DNA from: Pseudomonadota bacterium
GTDB taxonomy: Bacteria > Pseudomonadota > Gammaproteobacteria > Steroidobacterales > Steroidobacteraceae
Length of the DNA stretch: 63,505 bases
Assembly: GCA_963204835.1 (NCBI GenBank)
Contig: CAUJHJ010000042.1
Span: forward strand, 1 to 63,505
Direction of reading: 5' to 3'
Part shown: one piece after another, positions 33,476 through 43,400 of the stretch
Layout: every line of letters begins with the position of its first letter
How positions within the stretch are numbered: position 1 is the first letter of the stretch
The notes under the pieces: model-generated
Told to the model about the DNA's origin: nothing
The model's database searches: none
The model's input: only the letters and a program-made list of their open reading frames with translations
Made by a program: the position numbers and the translations under genes

Positions 33476-35574
33476 CAGGCGCCCGCTACGTCACGCATCG
33501 CCGCGACGATCCGCGCGACATCCGGCAGCACGGCCTCGAGCAACAGCGGGCTGTGCGGGCTCGGCACATCGGGCATCGCGACGCGCTCGATCGGCGCGTC
33601 GAGCTCGTAGAAGGCCTCGCGCGCGAGCACGGCGGCGATCTCGGCGCCGAAGCCCGCGGTCATCGTGTCCTCGTGCACGATCAGGCAGCGCCGCGTGCGC
33701 CGCACCGACCCGAGCACCGCCTCGCGGTCCCACGGCGACAGCGTGCGCAGGTCGAGCAATTCCACCTCGATGGCCGATTCCTCCGCCGCCCGCTCGCACC
33801 GCTCGACCATCGCGCCCCAGCTCACGACGGTGAGCTCAGTGCCCGGGCGCACCAGGCGCGCCTTGCCGAACGGGAGGACGAAGTCGTCGCCGGGCCACGG
33901 CCGCCGGGCCCATGCGGCATCGAGCATCGCGCGGTGCTCGAAGAAGATGGTCGGATCGTTGCCGCGCAATGCGCCGCGCAACAGCCCGGCCGCATCCTCG
34001 GCGTTCGACGGCATCGCGACCCGCCAGCCGACCGCATGGGCAAACTGCACCTCGTTGCTTTCGCTGTGCCAGGGGTCGCCGCATTTGAAGTAGCCGCCCG
34101 GCATGCGCACCACCATTGGCGCCGCAAAGCCGTTCGCCGTGCGCCAGCGCATCGAGCCACAGTCGCTCAGTTGCTCGGCCGCGGGCTCGGCGTACTTGCG
34201 GAACTGGATCTCCGGGACCGGCATGAGCCCCGCGAGCGCCATGCCGACGGCGCGCCCGATGATGCCCTCCTCCGACAGCGAGGTATCGAAGACCCGCGCC
34301 GCGCCAAACTTGTCGGCGAGCCCGAGCGTCGCCGCGTGCACGCCGCCCTTGCGGCCCACGTCCTCGCCGAAGACCACCATGCGTGGATTGGCCGCCAGCT
34401 CGCCCTCGAGCGTGCGCCGGATCGCGGTCACCATGTTGATGCGCGGGCCCTCGGGACGCGCCAGGGACTCGCCGGGCGGCGGCTCGATGCCCTCGCCCCG
34501 CAGGCCGCCCTGGCGCTGCACGTCGGGCTGGCCGTCGGCGCGCCGCTCGCTGAACACGTGGCGCGTCACCTGCGTGGCGTCGGGTGGCGCGCGCCGCTCG
34601 ACCGCTTCGAGCGCCTGCTCCACCCGCTCCCGTGCCGCTTGCTCGAGCGCGGTCCAGGCTTGCTCTTCGAGCAGCGCGGGCACGATGTGCGCGCGCAGGC
34701 CAATGAGCGGATCGCGCGCACGCTCGGCGGCGAGTTCGGCCGCCGACCTGTAAGCCTGCGTATCCTGCCCCGAATGCCCCGACAGCCGCGGCACCGTGAG
34801 GCGCAGCAGCGCCGGCCCCTCGCCCGCGCGCACGCAGGCGAGCGCCTGGGCCATCAGCAGCGCCGCGGCCCGCGGCTCGCTGCCATCGCCTTCGAAGATG
34901 CGCAGGCTGCGAAAGGCGGCGAGGTTGGCCGCGATGTTGCCACCCGGCGTCTGCAGGCTCGAAGGCACGGAAATGCCGTAGCCGTTGTCCTCGATGTAGA
35001 AGAGCAGCGGCAGGCGTTGTGTCGTCGCGATGTTGAGCGCGGACCAGAAGCCGTTGGTCGTCGTGGAGGCCTCGCCGCCATGGGCGAGCGCGACGCAGCC
35101 CTGCCACTCGGCTTCGCGCAGCACCTGCGCGCGATAGCGGATGGCCTGGGCCCAGCCCACGGCCGGCGTGTACTGCGTGCCCACCCCGCCGCAGGCCGGC
35201 AGCACGCAGGGGCCGCTGCGTCGGGGGAGATTGAACACGACACCGATGTCGCGCCCCTCGCTGACGCTGCCCGTTCGCATCATCGTCGAGGCGAGCGCCG
35301 TTTCGAGCGGCAACCCGAGGGTCAGCACGAGCGGGCGTGCGCGATAGTAGAGCGCCACGCCATCGCGCGCGCCGGTGAGCATCTGGCCAAGGATCGCCTG
35401 GGTCACGTCGTGGCCGCGGGCGGTGAACTGGTAGAGGACCTTGCGGGCCGGAACGAGGTGCGATTCCTCGAGGTCGTCGAGCGCGCGCGACGTCAGGACC
35501 GTCTCCGCCACGCGCAGCCAGTCGATGTCCGGTGCGCCGGTTACCGAGGATCGTGGTTGAACGACAGCGGCCAT
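33475..35574 (-). CDS. 2-oxoacid dehydrogenase E1, fused alpha-beta subunits
   Basis: The 699-aa protein joins an E1-alpha half (about 1-330) to an E1-beta half (about 375-699). The alpha half has the thiamine-diphosphate region HGGEASTTTNGFWSALNIAT and IEDNGYGISVPSSLQ; the usual GDG or GEG appears as GEA. The beta half has RMVVFGEDVGRKGGVHAATL, FDTSLSEEGIIGRAVGMALA and IVHEDTMTAGFGAEIAAVLA. Fused E1 subunits occur in some branched-chain-type complexes. It is the first gene of the long operon that runs into paaABCDEGIZ, with an Lrp-type regulator divergent upstream. Substrate is inferred only from context. Confidence 0.88.
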   Translation of the reverse strand: MAAVVQPRSSVTGAPDIDWLRVAETVLTSRALDDLEESHLVPARKVLYQFTARGHDVTQAILGQMLTGARDGVALYYRARPLVLTLGLPLETALASTMMRTGSVSEGRDIGVVFNLPRRSGPCVLPACGGVGTQYTPAVGWAQAIRYRAQVLREAEWQGCVALAHGGEASTTTNGFWSALNIATTQRLPLLFYIEDNGYGISVPSSLQTPGGNIAANLAAFRSLRIFEGDGSEPRAAALLMAQALACVRAGEGPALLRLTVPRLSGHSGQDTQAYRSAAELAAERARDPLIGLRAHIVPALLEEQAWTALEQAARERVEQALEAVERRAPPDATQVTRHVFSERRADGQPDVQRQGGLRGEGIEPPPGESLARPEGPRINMVTAIRRTLEGELAANPRMVVFGEDVGRKGGVHAATLGLADKFGAARVFDTSLSEEGIIGRAVGMALAGLMPVPEIQFRKYAEPAAEQLSDCGSMRWRTANGFAAPMVVRMPGGYFKCGDPWHSESNEVQFAHAVGWRVAMPSNAEDAAGLLRGALRGNDPTIFFEHRAMLDAAWARRPWPGDDFVLPFGKARLVRPGTELTVVSWGAMVERCERAAEESAIEVELLDLRTLSPWDREAVLGSVRRTRRCLIVHEDTMTAGFGAEIAAVLAREAFYELDAPIERVAMPDVPSPHSPLLLEAVLPDVARIVAAMRDVAGA

Positions 35575-35697
35575 GCATGCCCCCCAGCGGCACAGACTAG
35601 CCGAGGCGGGGCAGTGGAAATCGCCAAATAGCGCTCACTGTCAGGAACACCGTAGTGATAATCTCCATTCCATGAGCTTCTTGTGGTTGTTATAGCC
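35575..35697. promoter_or_regulatory. Divergent control region, E1/E2-paa operon and Lrp-type regulator
   Basis: These 123 bases separate the E1 start from the Lrp start. A GATAAT element at 35657-35662 could be the -10 box of the regulator gene; no convincing -35 is seen on either strand. A GTG at 35683 in frame with the regulator is an alternative start. Lrp proteins usually bind such divergent regions in several copies, but no clear palindrome stands out. Confidence 0.4.
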
Positions 35698-36168
35698 ATG
35701 GCCCTCGATCGCCTGGATGCCCGCATCGTCGCGGAGCTGCAATCGGAAGGCCGCCTGACCGTCGTCGAACTGGGTGAGCGGATCGGACTGACCGGCACAC
35801 CCTGCGCGCGGCGCGTGCGGCAGCTCGAAAGAGAGGGCGTGATCGCCGGTTACGCCGCGATCGTCGATCCGGTGAAGCTCGGCCTCAAGGTGCAGGCTTT
35901 CGTCCAGGTCAAGCTCGACCGGCATACCGATCGCAATGTCGAGGCCTTCGAACGCGCCCTCGCCGCGCTCGAGCAAGTGGTCAGCTGCCATGCGACGACC
36001 GGCGAGTACGATTTCATGCTGCAGGTCACCACGCCCGACCTCGACGCGCTCAGCACGCTCGTGCTCAGGCGCCTGCTCAAGATTCCCTGCGTGCGCGACG
36101 TGCATTCGAGCATCGTGCTCGACACGGTGAAGGCATCGACGCGGGTGCCGCTCGGCCACCTCGCGTGA
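35698..36168 (+). CDS. Lrp/AsnC-family transcriptional regulator
   Basis: The protein is 156 aa. An N-terminal helix-turn-helix (about 5-50: LDRLDARIVAELQSEGRLTV, then LGERIGLTGTPCARRVRQLE) is followed by the RAM ligand-binding domain (VQVKLDRHTDRNVEAFERAL, then CHATTGEYDFMLQVTTPDLD). Members sense amino acids or related acids. Divergent orientation from the E1/E2-paa operon makes it the likely regulator of that operon, and an aromatic amino acid or its 2-oxoacid would be a logical effector; both points are inference. Confidence 0.93.
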   Translation: MALDRLDARIVAELQSEGRLTVVELGERIGLTGTPCARRVRQLEREGVIAGYAAIVDPVKLGLKVQAFVQVKLDRHTDRNVEAFERALAALEQVVSCHATTGEYDFMLQVTTPDLDALSTLVLRRLLKIPCVRDVHSSIVLDTVKASTRVPLGHLA

Positions 36169-36169
36169 C

Positions 36170-37279
36170 TCAGCGCAACCTCAGTGCCTCGCCGTAGCCG
36201 GTAAGCTCGAGATATCCGCGGCCGACCTCGCGCCCGCCGGTGCTTGCCCGCACTGCCCCCTCCCAATAGATCGCGCCCGTCGTAGCGCGCGTATCGCTTT
36301 CCTGGTCATCCATCAGCGGCGCGATCGAAAGCGCCAGGTCGCCGGCACGCAGCAGCCACTCGACGGGATAAATGATTGCCGTGCGCGGCGACCGCCAGGA
36401 GCGGCGCGGCGTGAAGGCGATGTCGCCTGGCGCGAAATGCAGCAGGCGGCCGTCCGCGGTTCGCAGGCTGCCGCCGGCCCAGCGCACGCCGCCGTCCCGG
36501 CCGCGGATCCGAAAGGCCATCAGCGCGCTGCCGTCATCGAGATTGAGGCCGACCCAGTCCCAGCCCGCTGCCTGCGGCTCGAGGTATTCGCTCGACCATT
36601 CGTGGTCGAGCCAGGCCTCACCGGTGACCGCCTCGCGCCTGCCCTCGCGGGCGATGTGGCCGCGCACCTCGATATGCGGGAGGCTGTAGTAATAGCTCGC
36701 GGCGGCGGGGGACCGACCCTTGCGGCTGAAGCCCGCCTCACCGTTCAGCAGCGGAGGCTGGGCCGGCGCCAGGGCCAGGTCCAGCGCGAAGTCCGTCGCG
36801 GGCGCGCGGATGCGGAAACTTCCCCCTTCGCGCACCAGCCGCCAGCCGTCGATCCAGACGACGGCATCGCCGGTGTTCGCCCCGGCGAGCCCCAGGCCTG
36901 CGCGCGCGATGCGCTGGTCCTTCCACAAGTGGCCGCGCGCGGGATCGCTGATGGCAGCGTGCGCAACAAGGATCTGGTGCGGGGCGAAGGCGCTCGGGTT
37001 ACCGGCCGCCTCCTCGCGCAGGGATCGGAAGAAGGTGGCCTGGAAGCCGAGCTGCTCGCCGCTCGCGGTGCGCAGCCAGCCGGTCGCATACCACCACTCC
37101 GTGCGAAATGCGGGATGGCTGCCGTGGTCGCGCGGAAATGCCATCGCGTATCCCGGCACTACCGGCGCCGCGGCCGTCGCGGGTCCACCATGGGCCGCGG
37201 GTCCTGCTGCGATTGCGAATCCCGCGGCGACGCTTGCTCCCAGCAGCACCGCAAAGGCTGCTCGCGGCGGCGACCTCAC
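36170..37279 (-). CDS. AttH/CrtC-like lipocalin-fold exported protein
   Basis: The 369-aa protein has a signal peptide (RAAFAVLLGASVAAGFAIAA) and the AttH/hydroxyneurosporene-synthase-like pattern: FPRDHGSHPAFRTEWWYATG, then SYYYSLPHIEVRGHIAREGR, AWLDHEWSSEYLEPQAAGWD and WVGLNLDDGSALMAFRIRG. The family has two lipocalin-like domains. It is known as the AttH partner of AttEFG-type ABC exporters and in carotenoid hydratases. Here it follows an ATPase and a large permease with a GTGA overlap, so AttH-like is the better call. The transported molecule is unknown. Confidence 0.85.
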   Translation of the reverse strand: MRSPPRAAFAVLLGASVAAGFAIAAGPAAHGGPATAAAPVVPGYAMAFPRDHGSHPAFRTEWWYATGWLRTASGEQLGFQATFFRSLREEAAGNPSAFAPHQILVAHAAISDPARGHLWKDQRIARAGLGLAGANTGDAVVWIDGWRLVREGGSFRIRAPATDFALDLALAPAQPPLLNGEAGFSRKGRSPAAASYYYSLPHIEVRGHIAREGRREAVTGEAWLDHEWSSEYLEPQAAGWDWVGLNLDDGSALMAFRIRGRDGGVRWAGGSLRTADGRLLHFAPGDIAFTPRRSWRSPRTAIIYPVEWLLRAGDLALSIAPLMDDQESDTRATTGAIYWEGAVRASTGGREVGRGYLELTGYGEALRLR

Positions 37280-39783
37280 CAATCCTCCCGCACGGCACGG
37301 ATGGCGTCGCCACCGGCGGCGGCTCGCCCGCCGATGAGGGCCGCTGCGGCTGCGCTCACGACGAGCACGGCGGAAAGCATCGCGAGCGTTCCCCAGGGCA
37401 CCGCGAGGTCGATGCTCCAGAGGAACGACTGCCGGTTGACCACATGGACGAGGACGAGGCTCAGGACGCCGCCGAGCAGGAGCGCGCAACCGGTCCCGAT
37501 CGCGCCGGTCAGGAGGCCTTCTTCGGCGAGCATCGCGACGACCTGCCGTCTCAGGAGGCCGAGATGGCGCAGCATGCCGAACTCGGCGCGGCGCGAGAGA
37601 GCGGTCGAGGCCGCGGCGACCCCCACGCCGAGCAGGCCGATGAACACCGCGATGGCCTCGAGGGCATAGGTGATCGCAAAGGCGCGATCGAAGCTGCGCA
37701 ACGACCGCTCCCGCACCTCGCCCGTCGTGCGGACCTGCAGCGCCTCGCCGATGCCGAGGCGCGCGTGCAGCGCCGCGACGACAACGTCCGCCGCGGCACC
37801 CCTGTGCAGCCAGACCAGCGCCTCGTTCGCGGCGCTGTCGCCGCCCGCCTCGACATAGGCTGCACGCGGGACCACGACACTGCCGCCCGAACGACCGTAG
37901 TCGCGGAACACGCCCGCGATGGTGACCGCCAGCGTGTGCCCGCCGCCGAGCGGCAGCGTGACATGCTCGCCGGTTCGCCAGCGATAAAGGTCTTCCATCG
38001 CCTCGGAGATCCACGCCGGCGTCCCGGGCACCGGACCGCCGTCCTTCACGATCGTGAGCGCCGGCACCCCTCCCTCGCCAATTTCCATGGCGACCAACTG
38101 CACCGGCACGGCTTCCCGCCGCAGCACCAGGGGACGCGAGCGGCGAAACTCGACGCGCGCGACGCCCTCGACCTCACGCGCCGCTTCCTGTCCGGCTGCG
38201 TCCAGCGTCGCGCTGCCTCCGCCCTGCCCCAACCGCAGCTGCAGGTCGGCCGGCAAGGCCTGGTCGAGCCAGGCGATGAAGGATTCGCGGAACGAGTGCA
38301 CCATGATTGCCATCGCCACCATCAGGCTGAAGCTCACGATGATGGCCGCGAAACCGATCGCGGTCCGCGCGCTGCTGCCGCGCAGTTGCGCGATGGCGAG
38401 ACGAGCCTCCGCCGCGCGCGGCGCGGGCCAGCGTCCCAGCAGGCCCCCGGCGGCGGCGGGCGCCAGCAGCACACCGCCCAGCAGCAGCGCGCCAATGGAC
38501 GCATAGCCGAACACCGGCAGGCCCTGCACAGGAGGCAACAGCGCGAGCACGACACCGGTTCCCGTGACCGCGCCGCCGATCCGCCAGGAGCGCACGCGCG
38601 CGAAGGCCGCGCTGGCGTCGCCCGCCCGCAGGGCCTGCGCCACGGGCTGCGTCGCCGCCTCGCGCCCCGGCAGCCAGGCCGCCGCTCCGCCCATGGCGGC
38701 GCCGAGCAGGATGAAGGCTGTCGCGTCGCCTGGCCCCACGATGAGCGCACCCGAGAGGCTCTCGAGCTGGCCCGCGCCGAGATCACCGGCGACAGCCCCG
38801 AGCATCCAGCGCGCCAGCGCCACGCCCGCCATGAAACCGATCGTTGCGCCGATCAGGCCCACGACGACGCCCTCGGCGGCGAGCGCGCGCGCGAGGCCGC
38901 CGCGCGTGACGCCAAGCGCGCGCAACAGCGCGAGCGCCGGGCGCCGCCGCAGCAGCGACAGGGCCTGCGCCGCGAACACGAGGAACGCACCGGTGAGCAC
39001 GGCGACCAGCGCAAGCATCGTCAGGTTGACGCGATAGGCGCGACTCGCGGAGGCCAGCCGGGCATCGTCGACAGCCGGCGCCGCGACGCTCATGCCCGGC
39101 GGCAGGTGCCGTGCGACGGCCGCGCGCACGGTGTCGATATCCGCCCCGCGCGCGACCCGCAGGTCGATGCGCGTGAGCACTCCGAGGCGATCGAGGCGCC
39201 ACTGCGCCGCCGCGATATCCATGAGCCCGACGGCGCGCGGATAGGCCGCCGCAGACAGCTGGCCCGCCACTTCAAGCGAGCGCCGCGAACTGCCGACAAG
39301 CACCTCGATCCGGTCGCCGGACCGCACGCCGAGCGTATCCGCCGCGCGTGCACTCAGGAAAATGCGGTCCGGCGCGAAAAAAGCGCGCCGTTCCCCCGCC
39401 AGTTCGCCGAGGAGTCGCGGTTGCAACTGCGCCGCGCGCAGCGGATCAAGCGCAATGACCTGCAGCGGTTCGCGGCGATCGGCGAGCGTCACGTGCAGCT
39501 CGAGCACCGGGCTCGCCACGGCGACGCCCGGTACGCGCGCGATGAGCGGATAGAGACCCTCCTGGAAGCCCGCCACGGGACCTCGCACCACGAGGTCGGC
39601 ATCGCCCGACAACCGGCGCGCGGCCTGCTCGAACTCCGCGAGCGCGCTGCGATTGACGAGCTGCACTGCCGTGGCGAGCGACACGCCGAGGGCGAGGGCG
39701 ATCACCGGCACCAGCATGCGCACGGGGCCCGCGCGCCACTGCGCGCACCAGAGCCGCCACCACAACCGCACCTGCGCCTTCAC
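37276..39783 (-). CDS. ABC transporter permease, large FtsX/MacB-type (AttFG-like)
   Basis: This 835-aa protein looks like two FtsX modules joined, with about eight to ten membrane segments: near 18-38, a trio at about 255-375, and a second trio at about 700-820 (AITYALEAIAVFIGLLGVGV, then VVAMLAEEGLLTGAIGTGCA). Large periplasmic domains lie between. Such permeases do mechanotransmission or extract lipids and lipoproteins from the membrane rather than pumping through a channel. The start is GTG overlapping the ATPase stop (GTGA). With the AttH-like gene it makes a three-gene exporter operon. Confidence 0.88.
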   Translation of the reverse strand: MKAQVRLWWRLWCAQWRAGPVRMLVPVIALALGVSLATAVQLVNRSALAEFEQAARRLSGDADLVVRGPVAGFQEGLYPLIARVPGVAVASPVLELHVTLADRREPLQVIALDPLRAAQLQPRLLGELAGERRAFFAPDRIFLSARAADTLGVRSGDRIEVLVGSSRRSLEVAGQLSAAAYPRAVGLMDIAAAQWRLDRLGVLTRIDLRVARGADIDTVRAAVARHLPPGMSVAAPAVDDARLASASRAYRVNLTMLALVAVLTGAFLVFAAQALSLLRRRPALALLRALGVTRGGLARALAAEGVVVGLIGATIGFMAGVALARWMLGAVAGDLGAGQLESLSGALIVGPGDATAFILLGAAMGGAAAWLPGREAATQPVAQALRAGDASAAFARVRSWRIGGAVTGTGVVLALLPPVQGLPVFGYASIGALLLGGVLLAPAAAGGLLGRWPAPRAAEARLAIAQLRGSSARTAIGFAAIIVSFSLMVAMAIMVHSFRESFIAWLDQALPADLQLRLGQGGGSATLDAAGQEAAREVEGVARVEFRRSRPLVLRREAVPVQLVAMEIGEGGVPALTIVKDGGPVPGTPAWISEAMEDLYRWRTGEHVTLPLGGGHTLAVTIAGVFRDYGRSGGSVVVPRAAYVEAGGDSAANEALVWLHRGAAADVVVAALHARLGIGEALQVRTTGEVRERSLRSFDRAFAITYALEAIAVFIGLLGVGVAAASTALSRRAEFGMLRHLGLLRRQVVAMLAEEGLLTGAIGTGCALLLGGVLSLVLVHVVNRQSFLWSIDLAVPWGTLAMLSAVLVVSAAAAALIGGRAAAGGDAIRAVREDW

Positions 39784-40469
39784 GCGAGCGGCTCGAGGCC
39801 CTGCGCCGAGAGCACCAGCACACGATCGGCCGTGCGGGCCGCGGCGAGCGAATGGGTGATCAGGAGCCCCCCGCCGCCCGCGGCGCGCACCTGCTCGCGC
39901 AGCAGCGCGAGCACCTGCGTCGCGCTGCGCGGATCGAGGTTACCCGTGGGCTCGTCGGCGAGCACGAGCCGCGGCCTGTGCACCAGCGCGCGCGCGATCG
40001 CGATGCGCTGCAGTTCGCCGCCCGACAATTCGCGCGGCCAGCGGGCCGCGGCGCTGCCGAGACCCACCGCGGTGAGCATGGCCGCGGCGCGCGCCGCGAC
40101 TTCCTGCCGCGACACGCCCAGCAGGTCGAGCGGCAGGGAAACGTTCTGTGCGACCGTGAGATACGGCAGCACGTGGAAGGCCTGGAACACGAAACCCATC
40201 TGCCGCCGGCGCAGGACCGTGGCACCGTCGTCGTCGAGCGTGGTGAGCTCGGCACCGCCCACGCACACCGAGCCGGCGTCGGGCCGGTCGAGCCCCGCGA
40301 TCAGGTTCAGCAACGTCGACTTGCCGACGCCCGACTCGCCCATGACCGCCACGTACTCGCCCGCGGCGAGCCTGAGGCTGACATTCGCAAACACCGGCGC
40401 GCGATCCGCGCGAAAGCGCTTCGCGAGTCCGGTCACCTCGAGCACGGGGCCTGGCGGGGCGGCGGTCAC
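39780..40469 (-). CDS. ABC transporter ATP-binding protein (LolD/MacB-like)
   Basis: The protein is 229 aa. Walker A is GESGVGKSTLLNLIAGLDRP, the signature motif LSGGELQRIAIARALVHRP, and Walker B LVLADEPTGNLDPRSATQVL. The sequence resembles the LolD/YbbA/AttE group that energises FtsX-type permeases. Start GTG at 40467-40469. It heads the operon with the permease and AttH-like protein, and the dnaE2 gene ends 25 bases upstream of it. Confidence 0.93.
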   Translation of the reverse strand: MTAAPPGPVLEVTGLAKRFRADRAPVFANVSLRLAAGEYVAVMGESGVGKSTLLNLIAGLDRPDAGSVCVGGAELTTLDDDGATVLRRRQMGFVFQAFHVLPYLTVAQNVSLPLDLLGVSRQEVAARAAAMLTAVGLGSAAARWPRELSGGELQRIAIARALVHRPRLVLADEPTGNLDPRSATQVLALLREQVRAAGGGGLLITHSLAAARTADRVLVLSAQGLEPLA

Positions 40470-40494
40470 GCCCCGAGTGTAGTGGCGGGCGGCG

Positions 40495-43400
40495 TCAGTG
40501 GAAATTGCGCGTACGGACCCGCAGCGCGCCGATCCACGCGCTGCGGTCGATCAGCCGCTGCGCGACGACATGCAACACCTCGCCTTGCCGCTGCAGCCGG
40601 CCGTGCACCTCGAGCAACCGCGACTCGACCAGCGGACGATGCTGCGCCTCCCCCACCTGCTTCCACACGACGAGATTGGCGTGCCCCGTTTCATCCTCGA
40701 TCGTGACGAAAGTGACGCCGCTCGCCGTGCCCGGCCGCTGGCGCGCGAGCACAAGGCCCGCAATGCGAACCCGCCGGCCGTCCTCGAGCTGCGGCAACTC
40801 GCGCAGCGGCAGGAGGCCCGCGCGCGCGAGGCGCGCGCGCAGCAGCGCGAGCGGATGGCGGCGCAGCGTGAGGCCGGTCGTGCGGTAGTCCGCCACGATG
40901 TCCTGCCCTTCGGTGGGCGCGGCGAGCAGTGGCAGGCCTTCGTCGATCCCCGCCTGCGGCGCAGTCGGCAACGGCGCCTCGCTGCCGGCCACTTCCCAGA
41001 AAGCGAGGTGCCGGTGCCCGGCAAGTCCCGCGAGCGCATCGGCCGCTGCCAGCGCCTCGAGGTCGCGCCGGTCGAGCGCCGCGCGCCCGGCGAGATCCTG
41101 CACGTCGAGGAACGCCTGCCGCGCCCGCGCCGCGACGAGGCGCCGCGCCGGCGCCGCGCCGAGGCCCGACACCATGCACAACCCGAGGCGAAGCACGCGG
41201 CCCTCCTCGAGCGTGCACTCCCAGTCGCTCGCGATCACCGTTGCCGCCCGCACCTCGACGCCATGGGCGCGCGCGTCGCGCACGAGCTGCGCGGGCGCGT
41301 AGAACCCCATCGGCTGGCTGTTGAGCAGTGCGCAGGTGAACGCGGCGGGCTCGTGGTGCTTGAGCCAGGCCGACACATAAACGAGCAGTGCAAAGCTTGC
41401 GGCGTGCGATTCCGGGAAACCGTACTCGCCGAAACCCTTGATCTGCTCGAAGACCTGCTCGGCGAACTCGCGGCTGTAGCCGCGCTCGAGCAGCCCGCCG
41501 ATCAGCTTGTCGTGGAAGTGCCCAAGCCCGCCATGGCGCTTCCAGGCCGCCATCGAGCGGCGCAACTGGTCGGCCTCCCCCGGCGTGAACCCCGCCGCCT
41601 TGATCGCGAGCTGCATCACCTGCTCCTGGAAGAGCGGCACGCCGAGCGTGCGCTCGAGCACTTCGCGCGCTTCGGGCCCGGGATAAACGATCGGCTCGGC
41701 GCGCTCGCGGCGGCGCAGGTAGGGATGCACCATGCCGCCCTGGATCGGGCCGGGCCGCACGATCGCGACCTGGATCACGAGGTCGTAGTAGTTGCGGGGC
41801 TTGAGGCGCGGCAACATCGACATCTGCGCGCGCGACTCGACCTGGAACACGCCGATCGTGTCGGCACGGCACAGCATGTCGTAGACATCCCGGTCGTCCT
41901 GCGGCACGTCCGCGAGCCCGAACGGCCGCCCCCGCAGGCCCGCAACCGACGCGAGCGCGCGCCGGATCGCCGCGAGCATGCCGAGGCCCAGCACGTCGAC
42001 CTTCAGGAGATGCAGCGCGTCGAGATCGTCCTTGTCCCACTCGATCACGGTGCGCTCCGCCATCGACGCGTTCTCGATGGGCACCAGCTCGGCGAGCGGC
42101 CCGGCGGAGATCACGAAACCACCGACGTGCTGCGACAGGTGGCGCGGGAAGCCGAGCAGCTCCTGCGCCAGTTCCGCAAGATCGGGCGCCGAGTCCCACG
42201 GCTGCGTCCCGGCGACCATCCGCGCAATCGACGCCGCATCGACGCCGAGCGCCTTGCCGAGGTCGCGCAGCGCGCTGCGCCGGTGATAGGTGATGACAGT
42301 CGCGGTCAATGCGGTGCGCTCCCGGCCGTACTTGCGGTAGATGTACTGGATCACCTCCTCGCGCCGCTCGTGCTCGAAGTCGATGTCGATGTCGGGCGGT
42401 TCGTTGCGCTCGCGCGAGATGAAGCGCTCCATCAGCATCTGCATGCGCCCCGGGTCGACCTCGGTGACACCCAGGGCGTAGCACACCGCGGAATTGGCCG
42501 CCGAGCCGCGGCCCTGGCACAGGATGGCCTCGCCGCGCGCGAAGCGCACGATGTCGTGCACGGTGAGGAAGTACGGCTCGTAGCGCAATTCTGCGATCAG
42601 CGCGAGTTCGTGCTCGATGAGCGCGCGCACCTTCCCCGGCATGCCCTGCGGCCAGCGCAGGCGCGCACCCGCCTCGACCAGCTTGCGCAGGTGCGAGGCC
42701 GCCGTCTCGCCGGCCGGCACGAGCTCGCGCGGATACTCGTAGCGCAGCTCGTCGAGCGAGAAACGGCAGCGCGCGGCAATCGCCTCGGTCTCCGCCAGCA
42801 ACGGCGCCGGATGGATCTTCGCGAGCCGGCCGCGCTCGCGCAGGTAGCGCTCGCCGTTGCGGTAGAGCGCCTGCCCCGCCCCGGCGACCGGAACCCCGAG
42901 GCGGATCGCGGTCAGCGCATCCTGCAGGCGCCGCCGCGCGCGCAGGTGCATGTGCACGTCGCCGCTCGCGACGAGCGGCAGGCCCGCCTGCGCGCCGAGG
43001 CGCGCGAGCGCCGCGAGCCGCGCTGCATCGTCGCCCTCGCGCAGCAGTTCCACCGCGAGCCATGCATCGCCCGCGAAGCGCTCGCGGATCCTGCCCGCCA
43101 TCGCCAGCAGCTGCGGCTCGTCGGCGAGGCTCGCCGGCGGCAGCCACAGCGCGAGGCAGTGCTCGAGCGTGGCCGCGACCTCGTCGAAGCCGAGGTCGTA
43201 GCGGCCCTTCGGCGCCGCGCGCCGCCCGCGCGTGATCAGGCGGCAGAGGCTCGCATAGCCGAGCCGGTCGGTCGCGAGCGCGACGAGCGCAAGTCCGCAA
43301 CGCAGGCGGAACTCCGCGCCGACGATCAGCGGCAGGCCGCAGGCCTTCGCGGCCAGGTGCGCGCGCACGATGCCGGCGACCGAGCATTCGTCGGTGATCG

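Noticed and set aside
37108-40482. Open frame of 1124 codons on the plus strand
   Set aside because: Antisense to the complete ABC permease and ATPase genes; composition is the same Arg/His-rich kind seen in all shadows here.
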